Assembly: GCA_937949585.1 (NCBI GenBank) | Contig: CALEDW010000199.1 | Coordinates: forward strand, 1 to 6,071 | DNA length: 6,071 nt | Reading direction: 5' to 3' | Source: an uncultured Acidimicrobiia bacterium | Lineage (GTDB): Bacteria; Actinomycetota; Acidimicrobiia; IMCC26256; CALEDW01 | Shown: piece after piece, positions 1 to 6,070 of the stretch | Numbering within the stretch: the stretch's first letter is position 1 | Layout: each line of letters begins with the position of its first letter | Program-made: the position numbers and the translations under genes | The notes under the pieces: model-generated | Told to the model about the DNA's origin: nothing | The model's database searches: none | What the model saw: the letters and a program-made list of their open reading frames with translations, nothing else

Positions 1-1282
1 GCTCCAGCCGGGCGTTCTGCTGCTCGGCGGCCCGGAGGCGGCTCCGCTCGTCGGACAACTGCGCCCGCTTCTGCACCCAGAGGCCGCCGAGCACCAGCAC
101 CAGCACGGCGCCGCCGACCGCGGCGCCGACCAGCAGGCCCCGGGGCAGGCCCACACCGGCCGGTGCACCGCCGAGGAGGTTGATCCGCTTCCCGGTGAGC
201 CGGGCGCCCAGGGCGAGCCCGACGGGGACACCCAGGTACACGTCGAGGCTCGGCACGACCTCCTCGGGGAAGCCGAGCTCCCCGACCGCCAGGGTCTCCC
301 GGGGCCGGGCGGGCTCCACCGGCATGCCGGTGAGCTCGGTGATCCGGCTGGCCAGGCCCGGGGTGAGCGAGCCGCCGCCGGTGAGCACGACCCGCAGGAT
401 GCGGGGCGCATCAGGCTGGGTGCGGGCGTAGTCGAGCGAGGAACGCACCGCCTCGGCGAGCTCGTCGACGGCCGGGGCCATCACGGCGCGGGCCCGGTCG
501 GCGGTTGCGACCGGCGCGGCGTCGAGCTGTCGTTTCAGGGCCTCGGCCTGCTCGGCGTCGAGCGCGAGCCCTTCGGCGAGCGCGGCGGTCACCCGCCCGC
601 CTCCCCCGGAGAGGACCCGCACGAAGCGGGCCAACCCGAGCTCGTGGACGACGACCACGGTGAGCCCGGCGCCGACGTCGACGATCGCCTCGGCACCTTC
701 GCCGTTGTCCGAGACCCGCCGCCCGACCGAGCGGATGAGCGCCAGCGGTACGAGGTCGACCGCCCGCACCCGCAACCCGGCGGCCCGGACGGTCGCCACC
801 GCCCGTTCCACCAGGCCGCGGTGCGCGGCGGCGAGCAGGACCCGGACCCGCCCGGCCGGGGCCGGCGCCCCCGGCTCGGTCGCCTCGGCCGGGGCGCCCG
901 GGCCCGGGCCGAGGGTCTCGAGCACCTCGTGGTCGAGGACCGCGTCCTCCACCGGGATCGGGATCAGGTCCCCGGCGTTGAGCCGGACGGCGGCGGCGAG
1001 CTCCGCGGGTGGCATCTGCGGCAGCTCGACGGTCCGGACGATGAGGCGCGGGCCGGCCAGCCCGAGGCGCACGTCGGCGCCGCGACGCAGCGACAGCTCC
1101 TTCCAGAGCCGGGCGATCACGGCGGTGACCGCCGCGGGATCGGCGATCTCCCCGTCGGTGACCGCCCCCGGCGGCAGTGCGAGCTGCCCGAAGGTCACCA
1201 GGCGCGGGACCGCCCCGAGCTCCACCTCGGCGACCCGAACGGCGGAGGTCCCGATGTCGAGGCCGATCACCCGCCGGGCCAT
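1..1282 (-). CDS. pilM: PilM-PilN fusion protein, GspL-like (partial, runs off left edge)
   Basis: The frame from the ATG at 1280-1282 is open to position 1 (427 complete codons). Residues 1 to about 360 form a PilM actin-like ATPase-fold domain: phosphate-1 loop VIGLDIGTSAVRVAEV (5-20), phosphate-2 loop IVDVGAG (200-206) and adenosine loop LTGGGSL (300-306), ending in YLGVPVGLALG (349-359), the usual PilM C-terminus. Without a stop it continues KRINLLGG (365-372), which matches the INLLP motif at the start of PilN, then a membrane helix (about 383-401, LLVGAAVGGAVLVLVLGGL) and a charged Q/R/E-rich segment (404-427) that begins a periplasmic coiled coil. PilM normally binds the cytoplasmic PilN tail and connects the assembly platform to PilB/PilC; here both are one chain, as in GspL of type II secretion. 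The start is supported by a strong ribosome binding site and by the 16-base overlap with the HTH gene. The rest of the PilN part and any PilO lie outside the window. Confidence 0.9.
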   Translation of the reverse strand, partial: MARRVIGLDIGTSAVRVAEVELGAVPRLVTFGQLALPPGAVTDGEIADPAAVTAVIARLWKELSLRRGADVRLGLAGPRLIVRTVELPQMPPAELAAAVRLNAGDLIPIPVEDAVLDHEVLETLGPGPGAPAEATEPGAPAPAGRVRVLLAAAHRGLVERAVATVRAAGLRVRAVDLVPLALIRSVGRRVSDNGEGAEAIVDVGAGLTVVVVHELGLARFVRVLSGGGGRVTAALAEGLALDAEQAEALKRQLDAAPVATADRARAVMAPAVDELAEAVRSSLDYARTQPDAPRILRVVLTGGGSLTPGLASRITELTGMPVEPARPRETLAVGELGFPEEVVPSLDVYLGVPVGLALGARLTGKRINLLGGAPAGVGLPRGLLVGAAVGGAVLVLVLGGLWVQKRAQLSDERSRLRAAEQQNARLE

Positions 1283-1488
1283 CGCCCGCCTCCCTCACCG
1301 TCGGCACCGACCACCCGGGCGTCGAGGTAGGCGAGCAGGTCGCGGCGACGGATCCGCAGGTGCCGCCCGACCCGGATCGCCGGCAGCTCCCCTGCTTTGA
1401 TGAGGCGGTACACCGTCATCGTCGAGACCCGGATCGCCTCGGCGACTTCACGGGTGGTCAGGAGGTCATCGGGGAGTGCACGCGCCAC
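1267..1488 (-). CDS. Small excisionase-family helix-turn-helix DNA-binding protein
   Basis: This 73-residue protein is almost entirely one winged-helix domain of the MerR/excisionase type. LLTTREVAEAIRVSTMTVYR (9-28) forms the helix-turn-helix, LIKAGELPAIRVGRHLRI (29-46) gives the recognition-helix end and wing, and RRRDLLAYLDAR (47-58) is the last helix. The tail is glycine-rich. The GTG at 1486-1488 is the first possible start, because an in-frame TGA lies five codons upstream (1501-1503); a GAGAGG sequence precedes it by 8 bases. Its 3' end overlaps the pilM start by 16 bases, so the two are very probably co-transcribed and perhaps translationally coupled. No integrase, attachment site or phage gene is visible, so a role as a pilus-locus transcription factor (BldC-like in size and fold) is more likely than a role in excision. 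The target is unknown; its own promoter is a natural candidate. Confidence 0.88.
   Translation of the reverse strand: MARALPDDLLTTREVAEAIRVSTMTVYRLIKAGELPAIRVGRHLRIRRRDLLAYLDARVVGADGEGGGRWPGG
1289..1296 (-). promoter_or_regulatory. Ribosome binding site for pilM inside the HTH gene
   Basis: The minus strand reads GAGGGAGG, then six bases, then the ATG at 1280-1282. It lies within the last codons of the HTH gene. It supports the ATG at 1282 as the true pilM start and allows independent re-initiation. Confidence 0.7.
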
Positions 1489-1514
1489 GCAGGGCCCCTC
1501 TCAGCACTCAGGCA

Positions 1515-1544
1515 ACAGTAAGTACCACCGGCAACAACCGTCAA
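1515..1544 (-). promoter_or_regulatory. Probable sigma70-type promoter for the HTH-pilM-pilN unit
   Basis: The minus strand reads TTGACG (1539-1544), an 18-base spacer, then TACTGT (1515-1520). It lies in the most AT-rich patch of the window, within the only intergenic gap longer than about 110 bases. Predicted transcription start is near 1508, giving a 5' leader of about 20 bases that contains a GAGAGG ribosome binding sequence (1497-1502) before the GTG at 1488. The -35 matches 5 of 6 consensus bases and the -10 matches 3 of 6, including the important T1, A2 and T6. A GGCAACA direct repeat (plus strand, 1511-1517 and 1530-1536, 19 bases apart) overlaps the -10 and the spacer and could be an operator. 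Confidence 0.5.
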
Positions 1545-1601
1545 CACGGCACCACCAGAGGAACATCGGTAGGCGGGCCCGACTTCTTGAGGAGCGACGG
1601 A

Positions 1602-1627
1602 CGGGCCGAACCGCCGGTGACGGCCCG
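1602..1627 (-). terminator. Possible weak terminator hairpin after the ThDP enzyme gene
   Basis: The arms CGGGCCG (1602-1608) and CGGCCCG (1621-1627) are perfect inverted repeats around a 12-base loop, 47 bases past the stop codon at 1675. No U-run follows on the minus strand. Short GC-only hairpins of this kind occur by chance in DNA this rich in GC, so support is thin. Its position between two apparent transcription units is the main argument for it. Confidence 0.25.
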
Positions 1628-1674
1628 CGGCCGACGGGCGCGCGATCCGGAGCAGGCCCCCGGCGCGGCGCTGC

Positions 1675-3237
1675 TCAGCCGGCGGCGAGCACCGCCTCGA
1701 CGAGGTGCGGGCCGGGCTCGGCCAGCGCCCGCTCCAGCGCCGTGGTGAACCCTTCGGCGTCGGTGGCGACGGTGGCGGGGACCCCGAATCCCTCGGCGAT
1801 CCGGGTGAAGGAGAGGTCGGGGTCGGACAGGTCGAGCATGCGACGGGCGGCCGGTCCCCCGGCCCCGGCGCCGACCCGGTCGAGCTCCATGTTCAAGATG
1901 GCGTACGACCGGTTGTTGAGGATCACGGTGGTGACGTCGAGGCCCTCGCGGGCCTGGGACCACAGGCCCTGGATCGTGTAGCACGCCGAGCCGTCGGCCT
2001 CGAGGTTCACCACCGGCCGACCGGGCGCGCCGATCGCGGCGCCGAGCGCGGCGGGGATTCCGTAGCCGATCGCCCCCCCGGTGATGGAGCACCAGGTGTG
2101 GGGCGGTGCGCCGACGGTGGCGCCGGGTGCCCACAGCCCCTGGGTGGCGGCCTCGTCGATCACCACCGCGCCCTCGGGCAGCAGCGCCCCGAGCGCGGCG
2201 GCGACCGTCTCGCCGGTGAGCGCACCGACGGGCCGGGCCGGTCGGGACGCACCGGGCGCCGGGACGGGTGTCGGCGCCGCGCCCAGCGCGTCGGCGAGGG
2301 CGGCGAGCGCCCCGGGTGCGTCGTCGCCGGGCACGGCGAGCACGTGGACCTCGCAGCCGTCGGGCACCAGCACGCTGGGCCGGTCGGGGTAGGCGAAGAA
2401 CGAGACCGGCCGGTGGGTGTCGACGAGCACGAGGTGGCGGATGCCGGCGAGCTGGGCGACCACGAACTCGCCGAGGTAGCCGAGCCGCTCGGGGGCGGGG
2501 ATCCCCGCACCGCGCTCGAGCCGGGCGGGGAACGTCTCGGCGAGGAACCGGGCACCGGTCGTCGCGCAGATGCGGGCGCCGTCCCGGAGCGCCGTGACGT
2601 CGGCGGTGACCGTGCCCCCGACCAGCAGCGCTGCCGGTTCGCCGGAGCGGAGCGCCTCGACGGCCGCCTCGACCCTCTCGGCCTCCACCACCCGGCCCGC
2701 CTTCGGTGCGACCGATGCGGTGGCGGGCTCGGCCGGCCCGCCCCAGGACACGTCGGCCGGGAGGATGAGGGTGGCGACCTGGCCGGGCGGGCCGAGCGCG
2801 GCGGCGACCGCGGCGGCGGCGTCGGCGCCGACCCGGGCCGGGTGGTCGCAGGTGTGGACCCAGCCCGAGACGGCACGGGCCATCGCGGGGATGTCGGAGG
2901 CGAGGAACACGTCGAAGCGGTGGGTCGTGGCGTGGTCGCCGACGACGTTGACCACGGGGCTGCGGGCGCGGCGGGCGTTGTGCAGGTTCGCGACGGCGTT
3001 GCCGAGCCCCGGGCCGAGGTGCACCAGCGTTGCGGCGGGCCGGCCGGCGAGGCGGGCGTAGCCGTCGGCGGCGCCGCTGGCCACCCCCTCGAACAGGGTG
3101 AGCACCCCGCGCATCTCCGCCACGTCGTCGAGCGCGGCGACGAAGTGCATCGCGGAGGTCCCCGGGTTGGCGAAGCACACGTCGACCCCCGAGGCGACCA
3201 GGGTGCGGATCAGAGCCTGCGCGCCGTTGTGGGCCAC
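1675..3237 (-). CDS. ThDP-dependent acetolactate synthase large subunit homologue (IlvX-like)
   Basis: This 520-residue ThDP enzyme has the three-domain plan of acetolactate synthase and benzoylformate decarboxylase. The N-terminal Pyr domain starts NGAQALIRTLV, with FANPGTSAMHFVAALD (22-37), Glu50 in LFEGVASGAADGYAR as the glutamate that activates ThDP, and HLGPGLGNAVANLHNARR (73-90). The middle domain is about 185-330. The C-terminal PP domain has GGAIGYGIPAALGAAIG (387-403) and the cofactor/metal motif EADGS (413-417) followed by LNNRSYAIL (440-448), with Asp415 and Asn442 the likely Mg ligands. From memory of the family it most resembles mycobacterial IlvX-type proteins of about 515 residues, rather than the biosynthetic IlvB. 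No small regulatory subunit (IlvN) is adjacent. It could decarboxylate or ligate a 2-oxoacid, and its upstream neighbour (35-base gap) makes 2-oxoacids. Substrate and product are not predictable from sequence, and a branched-chain biosynthetic role is unlikely. Confidence 0.88.
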   Translation of the reverse strand: MAHNGAQALIRTLVASGVDVCFANPGTSAMHFVAALDDVAEMRGVLTLFEGVASGAADGYARLAGRPAATLVHLGPGLGNAVANLHNARRARSPVVNVVGDHATTHRFDVFLASDIPAMARAVSGWVHTCDHPARVGADAAAAVAAALGPPGQVATLILPADVSWGGPAEPATASVAPKAGRVVEAERVEAAVEALRSGEPAALLVGGTVTADVTALRDGARICATTGARFLAETFPARLERGAGIPAPERLGYLGEFVVAQLAGIRHLVLVDTHRPVSFFAYPDRPSVLVPDGCEVHVLAVPGDDAPGALAALADALGAAPTPVPAPGASRPARPVGALTGETVAAALGALLPEGAVVIDEAATQGLWAPGATVGAPPHTWCSITGGAIGYGIPAALGAAIGAPGRPVVNLEADGSACYTIQGLWSQAREGLDVTTVILNNRSYAILNMELDRVGAGAGGPAARRMLDLSDPDLSFTRIAEGFGVPATVATDAEGFTTALERALAEPGPHLVEAVLAAG

Positions 3238-3240
3238 CGG

Positions 3241-3247
3241 ACCTCCT
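3241..3247 (-). promoter_or_regulatory. Strong ribosome binding site for the ThDP enzyme gene
   Basis: The minus strand reads AGGAGGT followed by CCG and then the GTG at 3235-3237. It is a near-perfect anti-16S match and fixes this GTG as the start. Spacing is on the short side. It lies in the 35-base gap after the dehydrogenase stop, consistent with one polycistronic mRNA. Confidence 0.75.
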
Positions 3248-3272
3248 GGGGCGGGGACGGGCTCAGCGCACC

Positions 3273-4643
3273 TCAGAGCACCTTGCCGGGGTTGAGGATC
3301 CCGTGCGGGTCGAACGCCGCCTTGATGCGGCGCATGAGCTCGAGTTTCGCCGGCTGCTCGAGGGCGAGGAAGTGGTCGCGTTTGGCGAGCCCGAGCCCGT
3401 GCTCGGCGGAGATCGCCCCGCCGAGGCGCATCCCGGTCTCGAACAGCTCCCGCAGGAGCCGGTGGCGGACCTCGGGGTCACCCTGGAACACCGACAGGTG
3501 CACGTTGCCGTCCCCGGCGTGGCCGCACCCGGCGATCCAGGCGCCGTGACGCTCGGCCAGCGCCGCCACCTCGCTCATGAAGGTGGGGATCTCGGCCCGC
3601 GGCACGACCACGTCGACGATGTCGTCGGCGTGGTTGGCCTTGGCCACCCAGAACGCCTGCTCGCGGGCCTCGATGAGCGAGACGGCGGCCTGGGGCGGCA
3701 GGACGTACACGTCGATGGCGCCGAGGTCGGCGAGGTGGACGGCGAGGGCCTCGGTGTCCTCGGCGAGCCGGTCGTCGCGGCTCGCCTCCAGCACGATCAC
3801 GAGGTAGGCGAGCGCGGCGTCGGCCACGTCCCTGGGGATCCCGAGGTCGAGGCCGACATGGGCGGTGGTGGCGGCCATGGTGAGCATGTCGATGTACTCG
3901 AGGATCGTCGGGGCGTGTCCGGCCGAGATGATCCGCGGCACGGCCCGGGTCACCTCCTCCAAGGTGCGGAACGGGGCCAGCACCGTCGCCTGGTGCGCCG
4001 GGCGCGGGTGCAGGCGCAGCGTCGCCTCGGTGACCAGCGCCAGGGTGCCCTCGGAGCCGATGATGAGCTGGGTGAGGTCGTAGCCGGTGGTGGCCTTCAC
4101 GTACTTGCCGCCGGTGCGGATGACCTCACCGCCGGCGAGCACCGCCTCCAGCCCCAGCACCTGGTGGCGGGTCACGCCGTACTTCACGGCCCGCATCCCC
4201 CCGGCGTTGGTGGCGACGTTGCCGCCGATGCTGGCCGAGTACTCGCCGGGGAACACCGGGTAGACGAGGTCGTGGCGGGCGAGCTCCTCGTCGAGGGCGG
4301 CGAGGGTGACCCCGGGCTGCACGGTGGCGGTGTGGTTGTCGGCGTCGACCTCGAGGACGGCGTCCATGCGGTCGAAGGCCACGACGATCCCGTCGGGGTG
4401 CGGCACCGCCGCGCCGCTCAGCCCGGTGCCGGACCCCCGGGCGGTGACCGGGACCCGCTCGGCGTGCGCCCAGCGCAGGATCTCGGCGACCTCGGCCGTG
4501 CACGCGGGGCGCACCACCGCTGCGGGACGGACCGGGGCGACGGTGAGGCACTCGTCGTGGGTGTCGTCGTCGTGCGCGGCCTCCCCGGAGGTCACCCGGT
4601 CGGGGCCGAGCAGCTCGGCGAGCGCGGCGACGGCGTCGGCCAC
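3273..4643 (-). CDS. FAD-linked 2-hydroxyacid dehydrogenase (GlcD / D-lactate dehydrogenase type)
   Basis: This 456-residue flavoprotein belongs to the VAO/PCMH FAD-binding family with the FAD-oxidase C-terminal domain. These enzymes oxidise a D-2-hydroxyacid (glycolate, D-lactate, D-2-hydroxyglutarate and similar) to the 2-oxoacid. The FAD-binding half shows PVTARGSGTGLSGAAVP (65-81), EYSASIGGNVATNAGG (134-149) and TGYDLTQLIIGSEGTLALVT (186-205). The C-terminal half has the metal/substrate-site motifs GHAGDGNVH (374-382) and AEHGLG (413-418), and ends in the typical DPHGILNPGKVL. No iron-sulfur domain is fused and no GlcE or GlcF gene is adjacent, so the electron acceptor is unknown. The GTG at 4641-4643 is the first possible start, because an in-frame TAG lies four codons upstream (4653-4655). 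There is no signal peptide, so a cytoplasmic location is expected. The exact substrate cannot be assigned from sequence; the ThDP enzyme downstream suggests that the 2-oxoacid product is passed on. Confidence 0.9.
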   Translation of the reverse strand: MADAVAALAELLGPDRVTSGEAAHDDDTHDECLTVAPVRPAAVVRPACTAEVAEILRWAHAERVPVTARGSGTGLSGAAVPHPDGIVVAFDRMDAVLEVDADNHTATVQPGVTLAALDEELARHDLVYPVFPGEYSASIGGNVATNAGGMRAVKYGVTRHQVLGLEAVLAGGEVIRTGGKYVKATTGYDLTQLIIGSEGTLALVTEATLRLHPRPAHQATVLAPFRTLEEVTRAVPRIISAGHAPTILEYIDMLTMAATTAHVGLDLGIPRDVADAALAYLVIVLEASRDDRLAEDTEALAVHLADLGAIDVYVLPPQAAVSLIEAREQAFWVAKANHADDIVDVVVPRAEIPTFMSEVAALAERHGAWIAGCGHAGDGNVHLSVFQGDPEVRHRLLRELFETGMRLGGAISAEHGLGLAKRDHFLALEQPAKLELMRRIKAAFDPHGILNPGKVL

Positions 4644-4649
4644 GCCGTA

Positions 4650-4679
4650 GTCCTAGGCGCGGGGGTACCGGTCGGTCAA
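4650..4679 (-). promoter_or_regulatory. Weak candidate promoter before the FAD-linked dehydrogenase gene
   Basis: The minus strand reads TTGACC (4674-4679), an 18-base spacer and TAGGAC (4650-4655). The -35 match is good and the -10 match poor. Transcription would begin about 7 bases after the -10, close to the GTG at 4643, which would make the mRNA leaderless. However, an AGGA core (4651-4654) also sits 7 bases before the GTG and could act as a ribosome binding site on a read-through transcript from pilD. The two readings are alternatives, and both are weak. Confidence 0.2.
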
Positions 4680-4700
4680 CGCAGCGGCGCCCGGACCCGG

Positions 4701-5474
4701 TCAGCGACCCAGCCACACCTCGAGGAGCGGCTCGCCGGCCAGGACCCCGAGGAGCGTCCCGGCGGCGAGGAACGGCCCGAACGGGATGTGCTGGCGGCGG
4801 CTGCGCCGCCCGGCGGCGATCAGCACCGTCCCGACCAGCGCCCCGAGCAGGAACCCGAGGAACAGCCCGACGAACACGTGCCCCCACGACAGCCACCCGA
4901 GCGCCGCGCCCAGGGAGAAGGAGAGCTTCACGTCACCGAAGCCCATGCCGCGAGGCGAGATGAGGTGGACGACGAGGAAGAACCCGAACGCAACGGCCCC
5001 GCCGCCCGCCGCCCGCGCCCAGGTCCCCGGCTCGGCGCGCACCGCGGCAGCGACGCCGAGGAGCACGAGGAGGGCGCCGGCGAGGGGGTAGGTGATGACG
5101 TCGGGCAGCAGGAACGTGTCGAGATCGATCACCGACAGCGCCACGAGCGCGGCGGTCAGCGCCAGGTAGGCGGGCAGCTCCGCCGACGGGCCGAACCGCA
5201 GGGCTATCGCCGCGAACAGCGCGGCGGTGAGCACCTCGACCGCAGGGTAGCGGGCAGGGATCCGGGTGCCGCAGGCCCGGCACCGTGCCCGCAGCGCCAC
5301 GTAGGAGAGGACCGGCACGTTGTCACGCGCCGCGATCGGGGTCTCGCACCCGGGGCAGCGCGACCGGGGCCGGACCACCGACTCGCCCCGGGGGACCCGG
5401 TGGATCACGACGTTGAGGAACGACCCCACCGCCAGTCCCAGCACACCGCAGGCGACGGCGGTGAACCCGGTCAT
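4701..5474 (-). CDS. pilD: Prepilin peptidase / N-methyltransferase (A24 aspartic protease)
   Basis: This membrane enzyme cuts the leader from type IV prepilins and pseudopilins and N-methylates the new N-terminal residue. At 257 residues it is of usual length for the two-domain form. The N-terminal domain has the GSFLNVVIHRVPRGESV motif (17-33) and two CxxC pairs (C40/C43 and C65/C68) that normally bind zinc. The A24 peptidase core has the IDLDTFLLPD segment (116-125), which carries the first catalytic aspartate region, and GFGD (178-181), the GxGD motif with catalytic Asp181. Several hydrophobic helices surround these motifs. The ATG at 5472-5474 is the first possible start, because an in-frame TAG lies five codons upstream (5487-5489) with no start codon between. 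No convincing Shine-Dalgarno sequence precedes it, so expression may be weak. The likely substrate is the pilin encoded just upstream. Confidence 0.95.
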   Translation of the reverse strand: MTGFTAVACGVLGLAVGSFLNVVIHRVPRGESVVRPRSRCPGCETPIAARDNVPVLSYVALRARCRACGTRIPARYPAVEVLTAALFAAIALRFGPSAELPAYLALTAALVALSVIDLDTFLLPDVITYPLAGALLVLLGVAAAVRAEPGTWARAAGGGAVAFGFFLVVHLISPRGMGFGDVKLSFSLGAALGWLSWGHVFVGLFLGFLLGALVGTVLIAAGRRSRRQHIPFGPFLAAGTLLGVLAGEPLLEVWLGR

Positions 5475-5502
5475 CGCCCGGCGAGGCTACGCGCCCTGCC
5501 GC

Positions 5503-5554
5503 CGAGCTCCGGTCATCCCCGGCCGCCACGGCGCGCCCCGATGACCAGAGCTCG
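5503..5554 (-). terminator. Stem-loop between pilin gene and pilD (candidate terminator or mRNA stability element)
   Basis: Plus-strand arms GAGCTCCGGTCATC (5504-5517) and GATGACCAGAGCTC (5540-5553) are inverted repeats with one mismatch, and C5503/G5554 add one more pair. In minus-strand RNA the mismatch (C5510/A5547) becomes a G-U wobble, so the 15-bp stem is continuous only in the transcript of the pilin side. The 22-base loop could form a small inner hairpin (gccg/cggc at 5522-5525 and 5529-5532). The stem begins 28 bases after the pilin stop. No U-run follows it, so it is either a U-less actinobacterial terminator or a processing/protection structure that lets pilin mRNA outnumber pilD mRNA. 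Confidence 0.55.
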
Positions 5555-5581
5555 CGTCCGGCGTGGCCGCACCGGCGGGGC

Positions 5582-6070
5582 TCACGGCCAGGCGTCGCCC
5601 CAGGGACCGCTGGGGTCGAAGTCGGCGGCCCGGCACGTGGGGGTGTCGGTGCGCCGGTGACCGGGTTGGCCCTCCCCCACGTCGTAGAGCGCGAAGCAGC
5701 GCCCCGAGCTCGAACCGGAGGCCAGGATCACCCAGCTGTCGGTCCCGGTGGTGCCGATGGCGACCGACACCTCGGTGCGCGATGCGGCGGCCGGGGTGTC
5801 GGCCTCGACGAACGCGATCGTGTTCTCCGAAGCGGCGAGCGTCGCCGGATCGACACCGGCGTAGGTGTCGGTGTCGGCGAGGACGGACCGGGCGGTGAGC
5901 AGGGCGTTGCGGGCGAGCGTCATGGCGGCCCGGTCGCCGGCGGGGCGGCGGGCGCCGAGGAACGTGGGCAGCGCGACCCCGATGAGCACCGCGATCACGA
6001 GCAGCGCGGTGAGCAGCTCGAGGATCGTGAAACCGGCCTCGGGGCGGCGGGGCGGCGTGGCGGTCGTCAT
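5582..6070 (-). CDS. Type IV pilin-like / type II secretion pseudopilin-like protein
   Basis: This 162-residue protein has a class III (type IV pilin) signal. A short leader with two arginines ends at Gly13 and is followed by FTILELL, so cleavage is expected after G13, leaving F14 as the N-terminal residue and Glu18 as the conserved +5 glutamate. A single hydrophobic helix (about residues 14-38, containing LLVIAVLIGVALP) would anchor the subunit in the membrane and later pack in the filament core. The globular part has an amphipathic segment (about 44-66) and two cysteines, C125 and C146, spaced like the C-terminal disulfide loop of many pilins. The leader of 13 residues is normal and supports the ATG at 6068-6070, but only one base precedes it, so an upstream start cannot be excluded. 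The gene lies 107 bases before the peptidase that should process it. Major pilin versus minor pseudopilin cannot be told from the sequence. Confidence 0.88.
   Translation of the reverse strand: MTTATPPRRPEAGFTILELLTALLVIAVLIGVALPTFLGARRPAGDRAAMTLARNALLTARSVLADTDTYAGVDPATLAASENTIAFVEADTPAAASRTEVSVAIGTTGTDSWVILASGSSSGRCFALYDVGEGQPGHRRTDTPTCRAADFDPSGPWGDAWP

Noticed and set aside
411..1307. A 298-codon minus-strand frame over pilM
   Set aside because: It is the out-of-frame shadow of pilM, consisting almost only of R, G, A, P and D. The true frame starts at 1282, carries all three PilM nucleotide-fold motifs and extends to the left edge.
1267..1488. Reading the excisionase-like protein as evidence of a prophage or integrated element
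   Set aside because: No integrase, attachment repeat, tRNA gene or phage gene is visible, and GC content does not change. Single excisionase-fold proteins are common chromosomal regulators in actinobacteria.
1489..1674. A possible small gene or RNA in the 186-base spacer
   Set aside because: No short frame with a plausible start, ribosome site and composition was seen, and no tRNA or riboswitch-like fold could be recognised. Only the promoter and a weak hairpin are supportable.
1541..3178. A 545-codon minus-strand frame over the ThDP gene
   Set aside because: It is arginine-rich and of low complexity, out of frame with the clear ThDP enzyme at 1675-3237.
1705..3549. A 614-codon plus-strand open frame
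   Set aside because: It is antisense to the ThDP enzyme and the end of the dehydrogenase, with low-complexity G/R/D/H composition. No start context or family motif supports it.
3303..5660. A 785-codon plus-strand open frame
   Set aside because: It runs antisense through the dehydrogenase, pilD and the end of the pilin gene. Its translation is rich in G, R, D, E and H with no domain, hydrophobic core or motif. It is an artefact of GC-rich codons on the opposite strand, which hold recognisable conserved proteins.
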